Shown piece after piece: positions 1-12,009 of a stretch of 64,000 bases of DNA; position 1 is the stretch's first letter, and each line of letters opens with the position of its first letter. This DNA comes from Conchocele bisecta (lineage: Eukaryota > Mollusca > Bivalvia > Lucinida > Thyasiridae), in assembly GCA_029237695.1 (NCBI GenBank), contig JAQRGA010000065.1, positions 62,001 through 126,000 on the forward strand, read 5' to 3'. Both the position numbers and the translations under genes were made by a program. The notes under the pieces are model-generated. The model did not search any database, was not told the origin of the DNA, and worked only from the letters and a program-made list of their open reading frames with translations.

Positions 1-1
1 C

Positions 2-3000
2 CTGAGTGAAGCAACTGAACATGGACGGACAACAGTCAGGCATGCAGCATGTAGCAGAAAGAAACTGAGGGACTCCAAACATATATACGTAATTGATCGG
101 ATTGAGACTGCATTAGGTTCTGCCACATCCGTATCTCTTGTGTGGCACAAACTGTGCTATGCCGGCTTCACACACAAGGGTAAAATAGAACGTCTTCGAA
201 AGACACAGACTGATGTTTCAACAGAGGGAGAATGTTGCAGCACAAGTGTTCCAGGTGGTACATGTGAGAGGCGTTCATTACGAAAAGGTGTGCAGCGAGT
301 CAACTGGAGCCTTTCCATATTCTGTCAAACAACTACAAGTAAGAAGTCACGACTGATCTCGGTCATGACTACGCAAATGAGTGACCAAATAATTCAAGCA
401 TCACATCTTGACTACGAAGTTGGCCTTCGAATGGCAGGAGTTATTGACTTAATTGCAGCTGAGGCCAAATACCATCTGAATTGTCTCAGCGCATTCAACA
501 GGTCTACATCCAAAACAAAGCTGGAATCATCAAATACAGACCTTGCTATGATATGGCTTTGCCAGGAGCTCCGCCAATCAGCTGACAAAGGACACGTGAT
601 TCTTCTCGATGATGTATGGGAAAGGTATAAGGAGCTTGCTGAAGAATCGTCAACCACGATTCAGCAGTCCTATCAAAGCAGAAGAGGGACATTCAAGGAA
701 AATTTGCAGAGTCCCAGCTTGGGGATATTTTCAATTTCTTTCAACCTCTTGACAGGTGTATATCGGAACAAGAAAAACAGTACTGATTCCCACTGAGTAC
801 CAGACAACATCAGTTTTGAAGATGGAAGTAGACACACAGGAGAGCGAGAAGTTAGCTTTTCCTAAATATGAGCCACAGGATGACACTTTCCTATCACTTG
901 TTCATGTAGCTCTGAAGATCCGTGGAGACATGATGGAAACGCCAGGACACAAACGGTTCTCTGTCAGTGAAGAAGATGCTATAGCATGCGTTCCAGATAG
1001 TTTATATATGCTACTGAGACTGATCGTCGGTGGCCAAGCATCCCTTGACGATGATAGCAGTGGGAACAATGAAGAACATGTTCAGAGCAGAGTTCTGAGT
1101 TTGGCACAAGATCTAGTTTACTGTGTCAGTGGTGGCAGGAAATGGACTCCAAAACATGTTGGTCTCGCAAGTACTCTTCATCATGCCACACGGTCAAAAG
1201 ACCTGGTACGATTATTCAACAAGGCAGGGCATTGTTTGAGTTATGAGCAGGTGTTGCAAGTTGACACTTCATTGGCTGAGAGTACTCTCAAATCATTGGA
1301 CCAAGCAACTGGTGCTGTCATTCCACCAAACATTGTGGCAAATAAATTCATCCATTACACATGTGATAACATTGACATCCTTGATGAAACACTCGATGGA
1401 AAGAATACTTTCCATGCAACTCAAATGGCAGCATGGCAGCGAGGCCAAACAACTGACGTCTCTCTGAAAAATCTCGAGCTGTCGACAAGACATACTTTGA
1501 TTGTGCCAAATGCCCCTGAGAAGCTGCATCCTGTCAGTATAAAGCATGGAACATGCAAGCCAACATTCACAGCACCAGTCGACGAATCATACTTCAGGAA
1601 ATCTGAGGAGGACAATGAGTGTGCAAGAAAAGCAAAAGCAACAGAACTAGCTTTCTTCATGCGTCGTCAAAATTCAGAAATAAAAAGCTTCTTGGACAGT
1701 ATTAACAACCAGTCATTGTCATCAGAGGAACCAGACCAGACAGCTGTAGGATATCTGCCTATAATCTTGCCCCCGCTCACGAAATGGATACTTGAATACC
1801 GCCGTGAAGAGATGCATGGCAATATCTTCACATTTGGACAGGAACATACAGTCCTCACAGTCGACCAAGCGCTGTACTGTAGACTTATGGAGCTGAAGTG
1901 GTCTGTTCCCGAATACCAGGATACGTTAATACCTCGCCTTGGTGGTCTCCATGTGTCGATGAACTTCCTCAAAGCGATAGGAGATCATATGAATGGTTCC
2001 GGACTAGCTGAGGTGTGGGTGGAGAGTTACTCCTCGGACAAGGCACTGTAGAACGTGTTTTGACAGGAAAGGCATACAACAAAGCTTTTGAGAGCACATA
2101 AACTGACTTTGCAAGCTCTGTGGCGTCTCCTGATGCCAAGCTTTCTCTCATCTGTTGCAAATGCGGACGAGGACTGTCATGTTTGCATTGGCAGGATGGC
2201 TGCTGATGACGACCAACATATATTCCTGAACTGATAACATTTCTGGATCAGGAAAAGTTCAGGACGTTACTGGATGAATTTGTTGAGCATAGATCTGATG
2301 ATGTGAACTTCAGCTTCTGGTGGCAATATATGGACATGGTCGCAATACTGCTACAATACACTCGAGCTCAACGTGATGGCATCTGGAATCTCCATCTTTA
2401 CTCGTTCAGTCTGATGTTGCCCTACTTCAAGCGATATGACCACCTGAACTATGCACGATGGGGTCCAGTGTATCTAGTGGAGATGCATCAGCTTCCGGAA
2501 CCAGTTCTATCAGATGTTTCAAAGGGGCAATTTTGTTGTCAAGAGATCTGCACAAAAGTTCAGCCAAGTAGATCCCGACCAGGCCATGGAATGGATAAAC
2601 GGCACAGGCAAAAAGGGAGGTGGTATCATTGGTATAACCAAGACGACAACAGCTCTGTGCAGGTGGACGCTCTCCTTTAACCTGAGATCGCACATAGCAG
2701 AACAAACACATGAACTGTACGGTCTCCACCGAGGGAGTACAGACATTCATAACGAAGCAACCAAATCACGACAAACAAGAGACAATGCTGACGAGAGTTC
2801 ATTACTTTCTACCTTCCAAGGATTCAGCGTGTTCGCATCTGTTATCACATCCAGATATGTTGCAAAACATGCTACGAAAGACCTAGCAACAGAGTCCATT
2901 CAAGATTCACTACTAAGTGCCAAGGAGCTTGGACAAGCATGAAGTCAAGACATTCGTTCAGGACAGGATGATCGTGGCTGAGCAGTGTCATGAGCCAGAT

Positions 3001-4515
3001 GTTTCATTCCATGAACCTCTGCGCAGGAATAACGCCCCAACATTCGCCACTTTATATGAAGTGGCTAAGCACACAAAGGACAAAGACAAGAAAACTGTTC
3101 TGAAGGCTGACAGAAATGTCCTCCGGCGTCTCATTACTGCATATGAGGCGGATCGGCCAGTTTGATTTGCCATCTGTACTCAAGCATGAGCTGCTTCCGG
3201 TCCCTGTATCCCTTGCCGAAATGAATGGTACACTACGCATAGGAAACAAGTCGGTACTTGCTAACGTCATATCAGAAGGCATAGACTGTCCCGAGACGAT
3301 TCAACTACCTGACACATCATCTTGCCTTATCATTGATGGACAGGCATTGGTAGTAACTCTTGGAAAGCCTGATGATGCTGTGACCTTTGGAGATCTTGCC
3401 GACATATACGTCAACACAGTGATGAAGGCGGGTTCCAAATATCAAAGAATTGATATTGTGTTCGACAGATACAGGGCAGAATCAATCAAGAGTACAACCA
3501 GAACGCGACGCAGTAAAGGCGCACGGCCCATCAGGTGGCTTGTGGAAGGCCGTGATGTACCTCTTCCAAAGAACTGGTCGAATTTCCTGTCACTAGCTGA
3601 TAATAAAGCAGATCTAGCAAATTTCTGTCTGAGGAACTGTGTTCCCAGGCGCCTAGGAATAAAGACATTGTAGTTGCCGGTGGATTTATAGAGGAACTCG
3701 AGGTCAAATCATCAACATGTACAACTGATTTGACACCTCTGAAATCCACACAAGAAGAAGCAGACACGAGATTGGTGCTGCATGCCGTACACAGCCACTT
3801 CAATACAGTTGTTGTGTCCTCCAGAGACACTGATGTTCTCCTGCTGTTGGTGTCTCACTTTGAACGTATGCAATGTGAGCATCTCTGGATGATGTCTGGC
3901 ACATCTAAGAAACGGCGGTATATACCCATTGATGCAGTTTTCAACAAACTACCAAGAGGCTCAGCAGAATCCTTGTTAGCATTTCACGCATTAACTGGGT
4001 GTGACACAACCTCATACATCGCGAATCACACCAAACAATCATCATGGAAAGTCTTCGAAGTGCACCATAAGTTGCTGAAGAACTTGGGCATTGGTGCACT
4101 CACAGAGGAAACCATAAAATCTTCAGAAGCATTTGTCTGCCGAATATATAATGTCCAGAGAACGGACTCTGTTGATGCAGCACGGCACATATTGTTTTCC
4201 AAGATGGGCAGACCAGAGGCCATGGCCCCAACAAGTGATGCGCTACGTTTCCATTTGATGAGAGTTCACTATCAAGCGATGATATGGAGAAATGCACATT
4301 GCCCAACATCTGAGCTCCCTTCACCGTCTGAAATGGGATGGAGACTCGGGGAATCCGGACTGCAGCCAATACTGATGTCATTGAGTCCCATTCCAGACAG
4401 TTGTCTCGAGATGGTAGCATGTGCATGCCAGACACAGTGCAAAAACACAACGCTGCAAATGCCGGAAATCAGGATTACAATGCACGTCAATGTGTGTATG
4501 CCAGCAACAAATTAA
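2..4515 (+). pseudogene. Frameshifted relic of an uncharacterised metazoan gene with EEAD/DTD/GCDTTS (FEN/XPG-like) motifs; 5' end outside window
   Basis: Reading is open from the window edge but changes frame at least six times: segments 2-796, 756-2051, about 2050-2290 (mixed), 2303-2680, 2514-2942, 2917-3165, 3116-3673 and 3730-4515. In order they carry a WHKxCYxxFT motif near 140, a Cys/His-rich stretch (FCQ ... DLIAAEAKYHLNC, about 320-490), an LHHATRSKDLV...DGKNTFHATQMA region (about 1180-1430), a YxxMV..LL..TRAQRDG.W block (2320-2400), VFDRY...SIK..TR (about 3460-3510), and a C-terminal block with EEAD (3754-3765), SRDTDVLL (about 3823) and LTGCDTTS (about 3991-4014), ending in a CxCxxxC cluster near 4410-4440. 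I recognise this order from hypothetical proteins that are multicopy in molluscs and cnidarians; their function is unknown to me. The acidic-motif order resembles the XPG-I/PIN nuclease fold (inference). Frame changes lack splice signals, so decay is more likely than introns. It may be transposon-derived. Confidence 0.72.
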
Positions 4516-4844
4516 CGATCAGAGGCATTGCATGAATACTATGTATTTGTCTAACAACTGTACATGCTGACTGGAAATTTGTAGCAGCAATATATAACGT
4601 TGTATAGTGATACCAAATCATAGTATACGTGACACTTTGGCGAAAGTTTTCTTGAATGAAAATGACTATTTATCATAGTTAAAATAATATCAGCCCACAG
4701 ACCAACGTGAACATATAACTTAAACTTACTTGGGACTTAAAATATACTTATCGTGCATATTAACATGGACACCATGTGTATATATCATCAACATTACACT
4801 AATATGGCTGGTCATGTGCAATTTATAGTACTGTCATATATTTA
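4516..4844. other. AT-rich non-coding stretch, nothing recognised
   Basis: Short low-complexity A/T-rich sequence following the relic gene. No long reading frame, hairpin or tandem unit is visible. Confidence 0.5.
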
Positions 4845-5375
4845 GGCGGCCATCTTGTATTTTTGTTGCATCTCAGATTTCATATGTACTATTACAATTA
4901 CAGAAATATATTGTTGTTGCTTATTACCACAGGAAATGTGTGCACATCCCCTCCAATTACAATCATAAAGAAATATGTATATGCACACTTTATAGTATGT
5001 TTACTTTTTTGGCGGCCATTTTGGATTTTTCGCAACTTCAATTTCATTTATACTATTTCAATTGCAGACATATATTTATGATGCTTATTACAAATGTAGC
5101 ACATCAAACGTGTGCATATACATGTACCCTCAAAATCGTCATCAAATGTAGGTCTGTGTGCAAATAATAGTGTGTTCATGTTTCTGGCGGCCATCTTGGA
5201 TTTGAAAAAGAATGCTAAGCTATGAAGACACACCACACATGGTGGATTTTGATACTAGACGACATGTTCTAGCAAATAATGCCAAGAAAGTATTGTAACC
5301 GAAAAAACCATGAACTAATCGTAGTGCCTGTCACAAGAAAGTGCCGAAAATTTTCAATTTGGCAGCCATTTTGTT
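4845..5375 (+). repeat. Degenerate ~170-bp tandem repeat with a GGCGGCCATCTTGGATTT box
   Basis: The box GGC(G/A)GCCAT(C/T)TTG recurs at 4845, 5011, 5186 and 5361, a spacing of 166-175 bp. Between boxes the units share a CATTT..TACTATT.CAATT.CAG block, a GCTTATTAC block and a GTGTGCA block. Units are clearly diverged. Single copies of the box in either orientation also occur near 39337, 40523, 47086 and 57123. Confidence 0.7.
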
Positions 5376-5549
5376 TATGCTAAAAAGATAGTCAAAAACT
5401 CAAAATTCAGCTTGGCAACCGGGCTAGTTGAATTCAGCATACCTTAATTATGTTAAAAAGTCAGGTTGCCAACTTTTACTAAAAAATGCTTCTAGGATTC
5501 ACATTTCATAGAAATACGTCTAGTCTATTTCAGCAAGATAATAATACTT

Positions 5550-5715
5550 CTCAAATGAACATGTGCACTTTCCGCCGAAATAATTACTTTAACGTTAATA
5601 AAATCGCGGAATTTGTTACGAGGTCGTGTGCGACCAAAGTTATAAGCCATGTTATTCATATGTAGTTATAGCGATGAAAGCGGAAACACGCCGAATGCCT
5701 GTGTTCTGAGCCAGG
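5550..5715 (+). repeat. Half copy of the ACGAGGTCGTGTSCGACC inverted-repeat element
   Basis: The block running from the TGAACATGTGCACTTTC region through TACGAGGTCGTGTGCGACC and GCGATGAAAGCGG to GCCGAATGCCTGTG matches, in opposite orientation, the left half of the element at 12010-12515 and, in the same orientation, its right end. One arm only is present here. Confidence 0.6.
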
Positions 5716-5854
5716 TACTTTTCGGGCTTAGAAACTTGTTGACGTAACAAAAAGTCTTTCTACAACCATATGAATGTCAAAAAGGTCATGTTAATGGGGG
5801 CATAGGTGTGTTCCAAAATGCTCACATGTATCAAGTAATATTGAAAGTACAGCA

Positions 5855-6025
5855 TCACTACATGCCCACTCAGTAGGCACAACATGGTATATATAGGAAT
5901 TAAATAAGTGTGTAATTGTGTCATTATTCCACCAATTATAAACATTAAGCTATACATATATACTCATTTGGTAATATTCATTTTACTGATTGTGACTGAC
6001 GGTGGTATCAGGCTATTTTCATATG
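5855..6025 (+). repeat. Dispersed repeat R1 (GCCCACTCARTAGGCACAAC family)
   Basis: Shares the order CCCACTCAGTAGGCACAACATG, TATAGGAATTAAATAAGTGT, ATTCCACCA, and TGGT(A/G)TCAGGCTATTTTCATATG with 34085-34285 in the same orientation and with 43795-44070 and 44345-44535 in reverse. It is non-coding. Confidence 0.65.
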
Positions 6026-6320
6026 TTTGAAATGTTTTTATGTCGTGAACTTCCATCAAATATTGATTTTATTGCGAAAATTGTATTGCGATTTTTCTAT
6101 GTGAATTTAACATGGGACAAAATTATCTGGAGGGACTGCAGAAGGAATCGAAAAACGAAACATTTTCCGAAACCTGTTTAGATAGCTTGGAAATAATGTA
6201 ACTAAGAAAACAAAAGATAGATTTTGAAAATCGGTCCACAAATTCCAAAAATATTTTTAGTCCCCTATGTTAAATTCCCATAGGAAAATCGTTGTTTCGC
6301 AATAAAATCCATATATACTG
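6025..6320 (+). repeat. Dispersed repeat R2, inverted arms around ATTGATTTTATTRCGAAAA
   Basis: The left part (TATTGATTTTATTGCGAAAA ... GAATTTAACATGGG) matches 25590-25760. The right part ends with the complement (CCTATGTTAAATTCCCATAG ... CGCAATAAAATCC), so the block is an imperfect foldback about 260 bp long. Confidence 0.55.
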
Positions 6321-6780
6321 TGATTTCTCTCTCTTTACATGTGATTGTAAGACTCTATTGTGTTTAAGTATAGCATATCTGTGCAACCATAACTCATATT
6401 AACCTGAACCTTGCAATGCTTGTTTATCATCATCCATATTTTCATATATGTCCAACACATGCCGCCCTTTACTAATCTGTAGCGGATTTGTCGAAATTAT
6501 ATTCCAAGTAAGTGCACTTTGAGGGAGTAATTCTTTATTTCTACTGAAAGCATATCAAGTAATCGTGTTTTAATTGTTTTGATGACTTATTTATGAGTCA
6601 TGTAGTGTATTTAATGCATGATATGCATTTGGAAAATCAGTCATTGTTTCCGTAAATGACGTCGAAAAATTGACAAAAAATATACATGTAGCTCATGCAG
6701 ACTTTTCAACTAGTTCGCATATCCGCGCTCTGATTTTAGTCAATTGTCAATTCACTCAAATCAGTCAAGGGAAGTATAGG
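6321..6780. other. AT-rich non-coding stretch
   Basis: No reading frame, tandem unit or hairpin recognised. Confidence 0.45.
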
Positions 6781-6782
6781 GA

Positions 6783-7025
6783 TGGATTGTGGCCTAGGGG
6801 TTAGAACACATGACTTCAATCCGTAGAATGACGTCGAAAGTTGACGTAAAACTCAGAGCGCATGCGGAAATGACATCGAAGGTTGACACAAAATTCAGAG
6901 CTCATGCGGAATTGAATTGAATTGAATTCCGCATGAACTCTGAGTTTTGTGTCAACTTTGGACGTGATTTTCAGAAAAATATGACTGATTTTGAAAAGCA
7001 CGGCGATACAGGAGTTGACGAGCAA
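6783..7025. repeat. SINE-head fragment plus ~45-bp-arm palindrome centred near 6915
   Basis: 6783-6815 matches the box-A part of the tRNA-derived SINE at 34390-34560 (GGCCTAGGGGTTAGAACA). It runs into two tandem copies of a GACRTCGAARGTTGAC...CTCAKRGC block and then the reverse complement of that block (GTTTTGTGTCAACTTTGGACG), with an AATTGAATTGAATT centre. Confidence 0.6.
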
Positions 7026-7114
7026 AATCGTCGTATCTACATTGTTTCAGACTGATAAGATTACTGGCCAGACTGTGCAGTGTGTAATATTAACTCGACC
7101 CTTTCACACTAGTC

Positions 7115-7315
7115 TGTGATGGGTGTGGCTCAGGGACAGAGTACAGCACTTCACTACTGAAGCTTGTGAGTTCAAAACCTACCATAGGGCATGAAAATAT
7201 GTTGATAATATTTCCATCCAACTCGTCTGTCGAATGATACGTCCAACTTTAAGTCCATCCTTATGTGACCTTAGCTGTTGCTGGGACGTTAAACTATACT
7301 CATTCTCATTTCACA
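7115..7315 (+). mobile_element. tRNA-derived SINE
   Basis: A box-A-like GTGTGGCTCAGGGACAGAGT and a box-B-like GAGTTCAAAACCT (about 7169-7181) are followed by a body ending in CCTTAGCTGTTGCTGGGACG and TTAAAC. The tail type is the one I associate with molluscan SINEs. Box B is off consensus, so this is an old copy. Confidence 0.65.
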
Positions 7316-7560
7316 TTTGGCGATCGGAATGAGACATTTAATGTAATATTTTAATATAATAAAATAATTGCGAACAGTGAGGATTCTGATGAGATGATTG
7401 AGTTGTTTCATCCATATCTATATATACTGTTCGTTATAACTATTAAAACTAGCGTTTTGTGTTGAAGGGGTTGAAGTAGGTGTTAGCATTTACTGATAGT
7501 ATAGACATATACCATGATACTGTTCATTGTGTACATGACAGCCGGCTACAATAAAATGCA
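7316..7560. other. AT-rich non-coding stretch
   Basis: Nothing recognised. Confidence 0.4.
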
Positions 7561-7562
7561 AG

Positions 7563-7635
7563 TACAGTGGAACCTCTCTATGCCGAACACCATAGGTACC
7601 GCCAGGGTGTCCGGTATAGAGAGTTTTCCACTGTA
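7563..7635. repeat. Hairpin MITE, CAGTGGAACCTCTCTA termini (73 bp)
   Basis: Begins TACAGTGGAACCTCTCTAT and ends with the imperfect complement ATAGAGAGTTTTCCACTGTA. The same termini recur at 9213-9285, 30415-30634, 37584-37799 and, in part, 44601-44640. TA dinucleotides border it, as in Tc1/mariner and pogo-type elements. Confidence 0.7.
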
Positions 7636-7658
7636 AGCAATCAATCACCAGCTGTCAG

Positions 7659-9156
7659 TACGGGGCGCCAAGTGGGACATGGCTCAATTTTGTCAACAAA
7701 ATTCATTTTTGTGCCACAAAATTCAATTCTGTGTCACAAAATTCAATTCTGTGCCACAGAATTGAATTCTGTGTCACAAAATTCACTTTTGTGCCACAAA
7801 ATTCAATTCTGTGTCACAAAATTCAATTCTGTCAATTCTGTACACGCATGTAAGAAGGACTACCATTGGTCAGAAACTGCATTGGAGAAATGGGTCACGT
7901 CGCCGATCCACACATTCAATGTCGATGATTCATTTCTCATTCTGCCATTTTGCTTCAACTATCTCCAAACAGTCAACGTTGACAAACCCATTCGTATTTA
8001 AACTCATTTGCGTTATAATTGTACACATAATTCATGTACATGTAGATCTCCCGCGAGTACTGACGTCATTTATTGTGTATCGCAAGGTACATCTGCCCCA
8101 GTTAAATCAATAATACACGCGCTGTGGCCTGTGTTCTGACTGCTGTCTGTGTTTATAAACAGAATGTGTGTATTGGGCCATTTTAGGAAACCATTTGTAG
8201 TATTTGTGTAGATACCATGGATACTAAGATGGTGTATACTGTAAATAATGCATGTAGACACATAGTTGCGAACACGTAACTTCGCAACTAGTAGACACAG
8301 ATCCAATACCATTTGTTTCACAATGTTATATCTACTGTTAGAATACGACGTCATCTAATGTCATTTTCGAGCATAAAACGTTACCTGATAAATAGAATAC
8401 CAGGCTAGTGTATTTTAATATCACGTTTATCAGGCTCGGCTCGGACACGGTAGGAATTCCTCGGCAAGCCTCGGAATTCCTACGCGTTTCCTAGCCTTGC
8501 TTGATAAACTTGATATCAAAATACACTAGCCTGGTATTCTCTATATATGGGCATGCTCTCAGGTCTAGCTATGTCCCGGCTACTTTATGTTTGACCCTGT
8601 TTACTAATTGAGGGAAAATTCTGAATATTTTATTTTTTCTTATTTCTCCTTCAAAGTATATATGCTTATATGGTGTGACCACGCATTTGTAATCATAATA
8701 TATCCAAAATAACTGTCCATAAAGAAGTATAATATTGTTATATTGGGTTATATTTTCGCATTGAAATATTTAAACCTGCAAGTGTACTCCACCATCTAGT
8801 AAAATGGACTAAGACCGATCTCAACCAATCAACGTAGAGATGACATAGACTATCCTATGCAAACTAATTTTTGTGGACAAAAATGAATTCTGTCCCACAA
8901 AACTGAATTTTCTTCACAAAACTCAATTCTGTCTTACAAAATTGAATCCATTATAACAAAAATGAATTTTGTATACGAAACGTATGCAGAATTTAATTTT
9001 GTGACACAGAATTGAATTTTGTGACACAGAATTGACAGAATTGAATTTTGTGACACAGAATTGAATTTTGTGACACAGAATTGAATTTTGTGATTTTTAG
9101 TGTTGCAAAACTCAATTTTGTACACATAATTAACCTGTCCTGCATGGCGCCCCGTA
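7659..9156. mobile_element. 1.5-kb foldback element with TACGGGGCGCC termini and 20-bp subterminal arrays, 5-bp TSD
   Basis: The left end TACGGGGCGCC and right end GGCGCCCCGTA are perfect complements and are flanked on both sides by GTCAG (7654-7658 and 9157-9161). Inside each end lies a tandem array of an ACAAAATTCAATTCTGTGTC-like unit (about 7685-7845 forward, about 8875-9125 inverted). The middle is non-coding and contains a separate 147-bp hairpin (8394-8540). The left two thirds recur at 15379-16505. No transposase is present, so it is non-autonomous. Confidence 0.78.
8394..8540. repeat. 147-bp near-perfect palindrome (AGAATACCAGGCTAGTGTAT)
   Basis: Arms AGAATACCAGGCTAGTGTAT and ATACACTAGCCTGGTATTCT are complementary, as are the inner parts (TATCACGTTTATCAGGC / GCTTGATAAACTTGATATC). 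The centre is TCGGCAAGCCTCGG. A sister copy lies at 16227-16373. Confidence 0.85.
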
Positions 9157-9212
9157 GTCAGGGCCACATCATGGACCTGTTGGAAGAGCGGGGCTTTGAG
9201 GTACACGGGTTG

Positions 9213-9285
9213 TACAGTTGAACCTCTCTATACGGAACACGTCGATGGTACCCGTGGTGTTTTGGTATAGTGAGATTCAACTGTA
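9213..9285. repeat. Hairpin MITE, CAGTKGAACCTCTCTA termini (73 bp)
   Basis: TACAGTTGAACCTCTCTATA ... TATAGTGAGATTCAACTGTA. It is a second copy of the 7563-7635 hairpin, lying just outside the other side of the 1.5-kb foldback element. Confidence 0.65.
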
Positions 9286-9597
9286 TTAAAATAATTAAAC
9301 TAATGTGGACTCGTACCCTGCTGTCATGCACACTCCAGTGACAACACATGTATATATTTCCTATTATGTAACGTATATGTTTGTAACTAAAAAGAAAATA
9401 AACCCAGCCTGTTCATGACTTACAGAACGGTGTTATCTCCCTTGGTTTATATGCATTGTCGGCGGTTGTTTTCTGTTCAGGTATGTATAGAGTGGACTAA
9501 AACGTGCAGCGATATTTGTGCTTCCTATTGACAAACAAATCTGACCGACTTGTGTGGCCAGTGTAGTCCCAGATCAGCCTGCGCAGTGACGTGTTAT
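9286..9597. other. Non-coding; fragment of the CAGATCAGCCTGCGC repeat at its end
   Basis: Nothing recognised until 9557-9592, which matches the dispersed GACCAGTGTAGNYCAGATCA repeat. Confidence 0.45.
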
Positions 9598-9962
9598 ATT
9601 CATGGGCGGATTCAGGGGGGGGGGGGGGGTGCGGACCCGGCGCGCGCCCCCCCCCCCCCTATGATTGTTTGCAAATTACAAGGTACGTTTCTACGTTCGC
9701 GTTGTGAATTTATTGTTTATTTGGGGGGGGGGGTTGGGGGGGGGGGGAGGGGGGGGGGGGGGGGGGGGTGGGGAGTTTTCTCCAAAATGCGCCAGAACGC
9801 AGGAAATGCGATGTAGATTTCAAAAAAAATTATCCGGGGGGGGGGGGGGGGAATGCCCCCGGACCCCCTTAGCTCGTTCGATAATATAGTCAAGTATTGC
9901 AAAATAGTTACGCCCGCCCCCCCCCCCCCCCCATAAACCGAAATCCTGGACCCGCACCTGAT
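9598..9962. repeat. Poly-G/poly-C rich element with GGGCGGATYCAGG / CCTGGAYCCGC ends
   Basis: The left end ATGGGCGGATTCAGG runs into a G tract. Further G tracts lie at 9723-9768 and 9836-9851 and C tracts at about 9647-9659 and 9917-9932. The right end AATCCTGGACCCGCACCTGA is the imperfect complement of the left. Related ends occur at 58612-59075 and 35930-36020. Apparent glycine- or proline-rich reading frames here are artefacts of the homopolymers. Confidence 0.65.
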
Positions 9963-10125
9963 ATTAAACATACACATGTCACATGTGACGGTCTACGCAT
10001 CCATGGAGTTGTCAATATCTTGAACTATATTCACCATTCTCGGGTGAATTATCACATTGTTTGCACTCGCGTAAACCGTGAAAATATTTGGTGCAAATCT
10101 GAATAATGTTTTGTGCGGTGTTTAA

Positions 10126-10360
10126 GAGACAAGCCGTGTGATTTTGTACCTTATAAGATGTGCGATATCTCATAAAAAATACTTACGAAATTCACGATAC
10201 TTCCGTAAGGAACGTCGAAAGTGTTCATAATTCCACATTTCCTGTGAAAATGTCGTCATCTTTCGACGTCCTTTGCGGAAAGTATCATAAATCTATGTAA
10301 ATATAGTCTTGAAACATCGCACATTTTCTTAAGTACACAATCACATGGCGTGTGTCATAT
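10126..10360. repeat. MITE with AGACAMGCCRTGTGATTTTG termini (~235 bp)
   Basis: Left arm AAGCCGTGTGATTTTGTACC...GATGTGCGAT and right arm ATCGCACATTT...ACAATCACATGGCGTGTGTC are complementary, with an inner inverted pair (ACGTCGAAAG / CTTTCGACGT). A better-conserved copy is at 28285-28503. Confidence 0.75.
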
Positions 10361-12009
10361 GAGGTGTATACGTTGTTGAATGATCTTTTCACAAACATGT
10401 ACTGGATTTGTTTCCAAACGAAATGGAACTGTGGATTTTATCCATAGTAGATAGCATGCTGATCGGTTTTCGAAGACAATTGCTGCACAAGTTTAATGGA
10501 AATGGGGCTTATGTGTTTTTGTGACCAGTGTAGGTCCAGATCAGCCTGTGCATTCGCACAGTCTGATCAGGATCTACACAGTTCGCCATGCCACCTATGA
10601 AACGCCCGTCATGCTTCCAACAAGCAGATATATCGTTATGAGGCTACAGGAGTGTGTTATTTGATCAGGAGCTACACTGCTCACGGATGCCATAACCCCA
10701 GTTCTTCAGTCACAGAGATGTGAGGGATGCCGGATGACAAAGGGACCTTACGGGTTGTGTAACCATTGTAGATACCGGTCATCTTGTACCGTGTAATTCA
10801 CATAATCCTATTGCACTGGTGATGCACCCCGCGCCGGCGTAAAATGTTTCAAGCCGAAATAGGCGCCGGGTTCCTGACGAATTCCCATTCAGCTACATGC
10901 AGAAGATACTGCATAACCCATCATGCCTCTGACAAGCAGTATAGATCCCCATCTGTCCACGGGAGTGCGCTAACAGGTCAGGAGTTAGGCTGGCCATAAA
11001 TGTGATCAGTCCCACATCTCCAGTCACAGCCACACATTAAGGATATCTGAAGGTTCAGTCAACACAGTCTGACGCTAAGTGTCCTCCAAACGGTGACTTG
11101 TTTATGAGAAGATATGTGGCTGTAATTGGATAAATGGGGCCTATGACATTTGTGACGGGTGTAGCTCCGGATCAAATAACAGTCTCGTGTAGCGGGATAA
11201 CGATATATAGTCCTTGTACAGGCACGACGGATATGTTATTGATGGCATGGCGAACAGTGCAGATCCTGATCAGACTGCGGATGCACGGGCTGATCTGGAT
11301 CTCCAATGGTCGCAAATCCCACAAGCCCCATTTTCGAGCCACATCCACATATATGGCCTTGTATTTATCTTGGAATACGTGACCTATAACCATGATAACG
11401 CGTGTATCGCCAATTCATGATGGACAGGCGAACTACCGAATAGAAAATGACGTTTATTACAGCAAGATATTCCGCTGTTTCAGTCCGTTCACCGACTCCC
11501 TTCCTATTAATATGATTAGCGAAGTAACGTCGTAGCGGTTAGTCGTTTATTTCACTCGTGGCGAACACTGTCGATCCTGATTCGACTGCGCTGATGCGGA
11601 GGCTGGTTTGGATCTACACTGGTCGCAACTGCCACATTTCCCGAGTCACAGTCACATATATGGATTTTAAAACAAGTATTAACAAGTTAAAGTACATTGG
11701 TTTCTAGCTATGATATTTAAACACGCCACGTGATGCTGTACCTAATGACAACATTTAACGTGTTTTTATCATCTTTCTATGACGATTTATGTGGGTTTCC
11801 CTCAATAATGATATGTACAGTTTGTTCGTATCATGCCGGTTATGCCTATGACAAAATGGCGAACAGTGCGAACCAGGATTGATCAGGCTGCGCGGATGTA
11901 GATGCTCTCATCTCAGCAATCACTGGCCGCAAAGGCCATACGCCCCATTTATCGAGTGTCAGTGATATTTCACAGGTGTGTGTCGACTTTCAGTAAATAA
12001 ATCCTGCAT
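10361..12009. repeat. Cluster of CAGTGTAGATCCNGATCAG dispersed repeats
   Basis: Units with ACTGGAGAAATGGGGCYTATG, GTGTAG(G/A)TCCAGATCAGCC and complementary CTGATCAGGATCTACAC parts occur at about 10495-10585, 11120-11350, 11555-11665 and 11845-11970. Smaller relics occur elsewhere (18505-18660, 37100-37165, 46645-46690). Each is a short inverted repeat. Nothing coding is seen between them. Confidence 0.6.

Noticed and set aside
9157..9212. Short stretch reading GHIMDLLEERGFEVHGL, reminiscent of NAD-dependent epimerase N-termini
   Set aside because: Fewer than 20 codons, no GxxGxxG before it and no flanking exon; could be chance.
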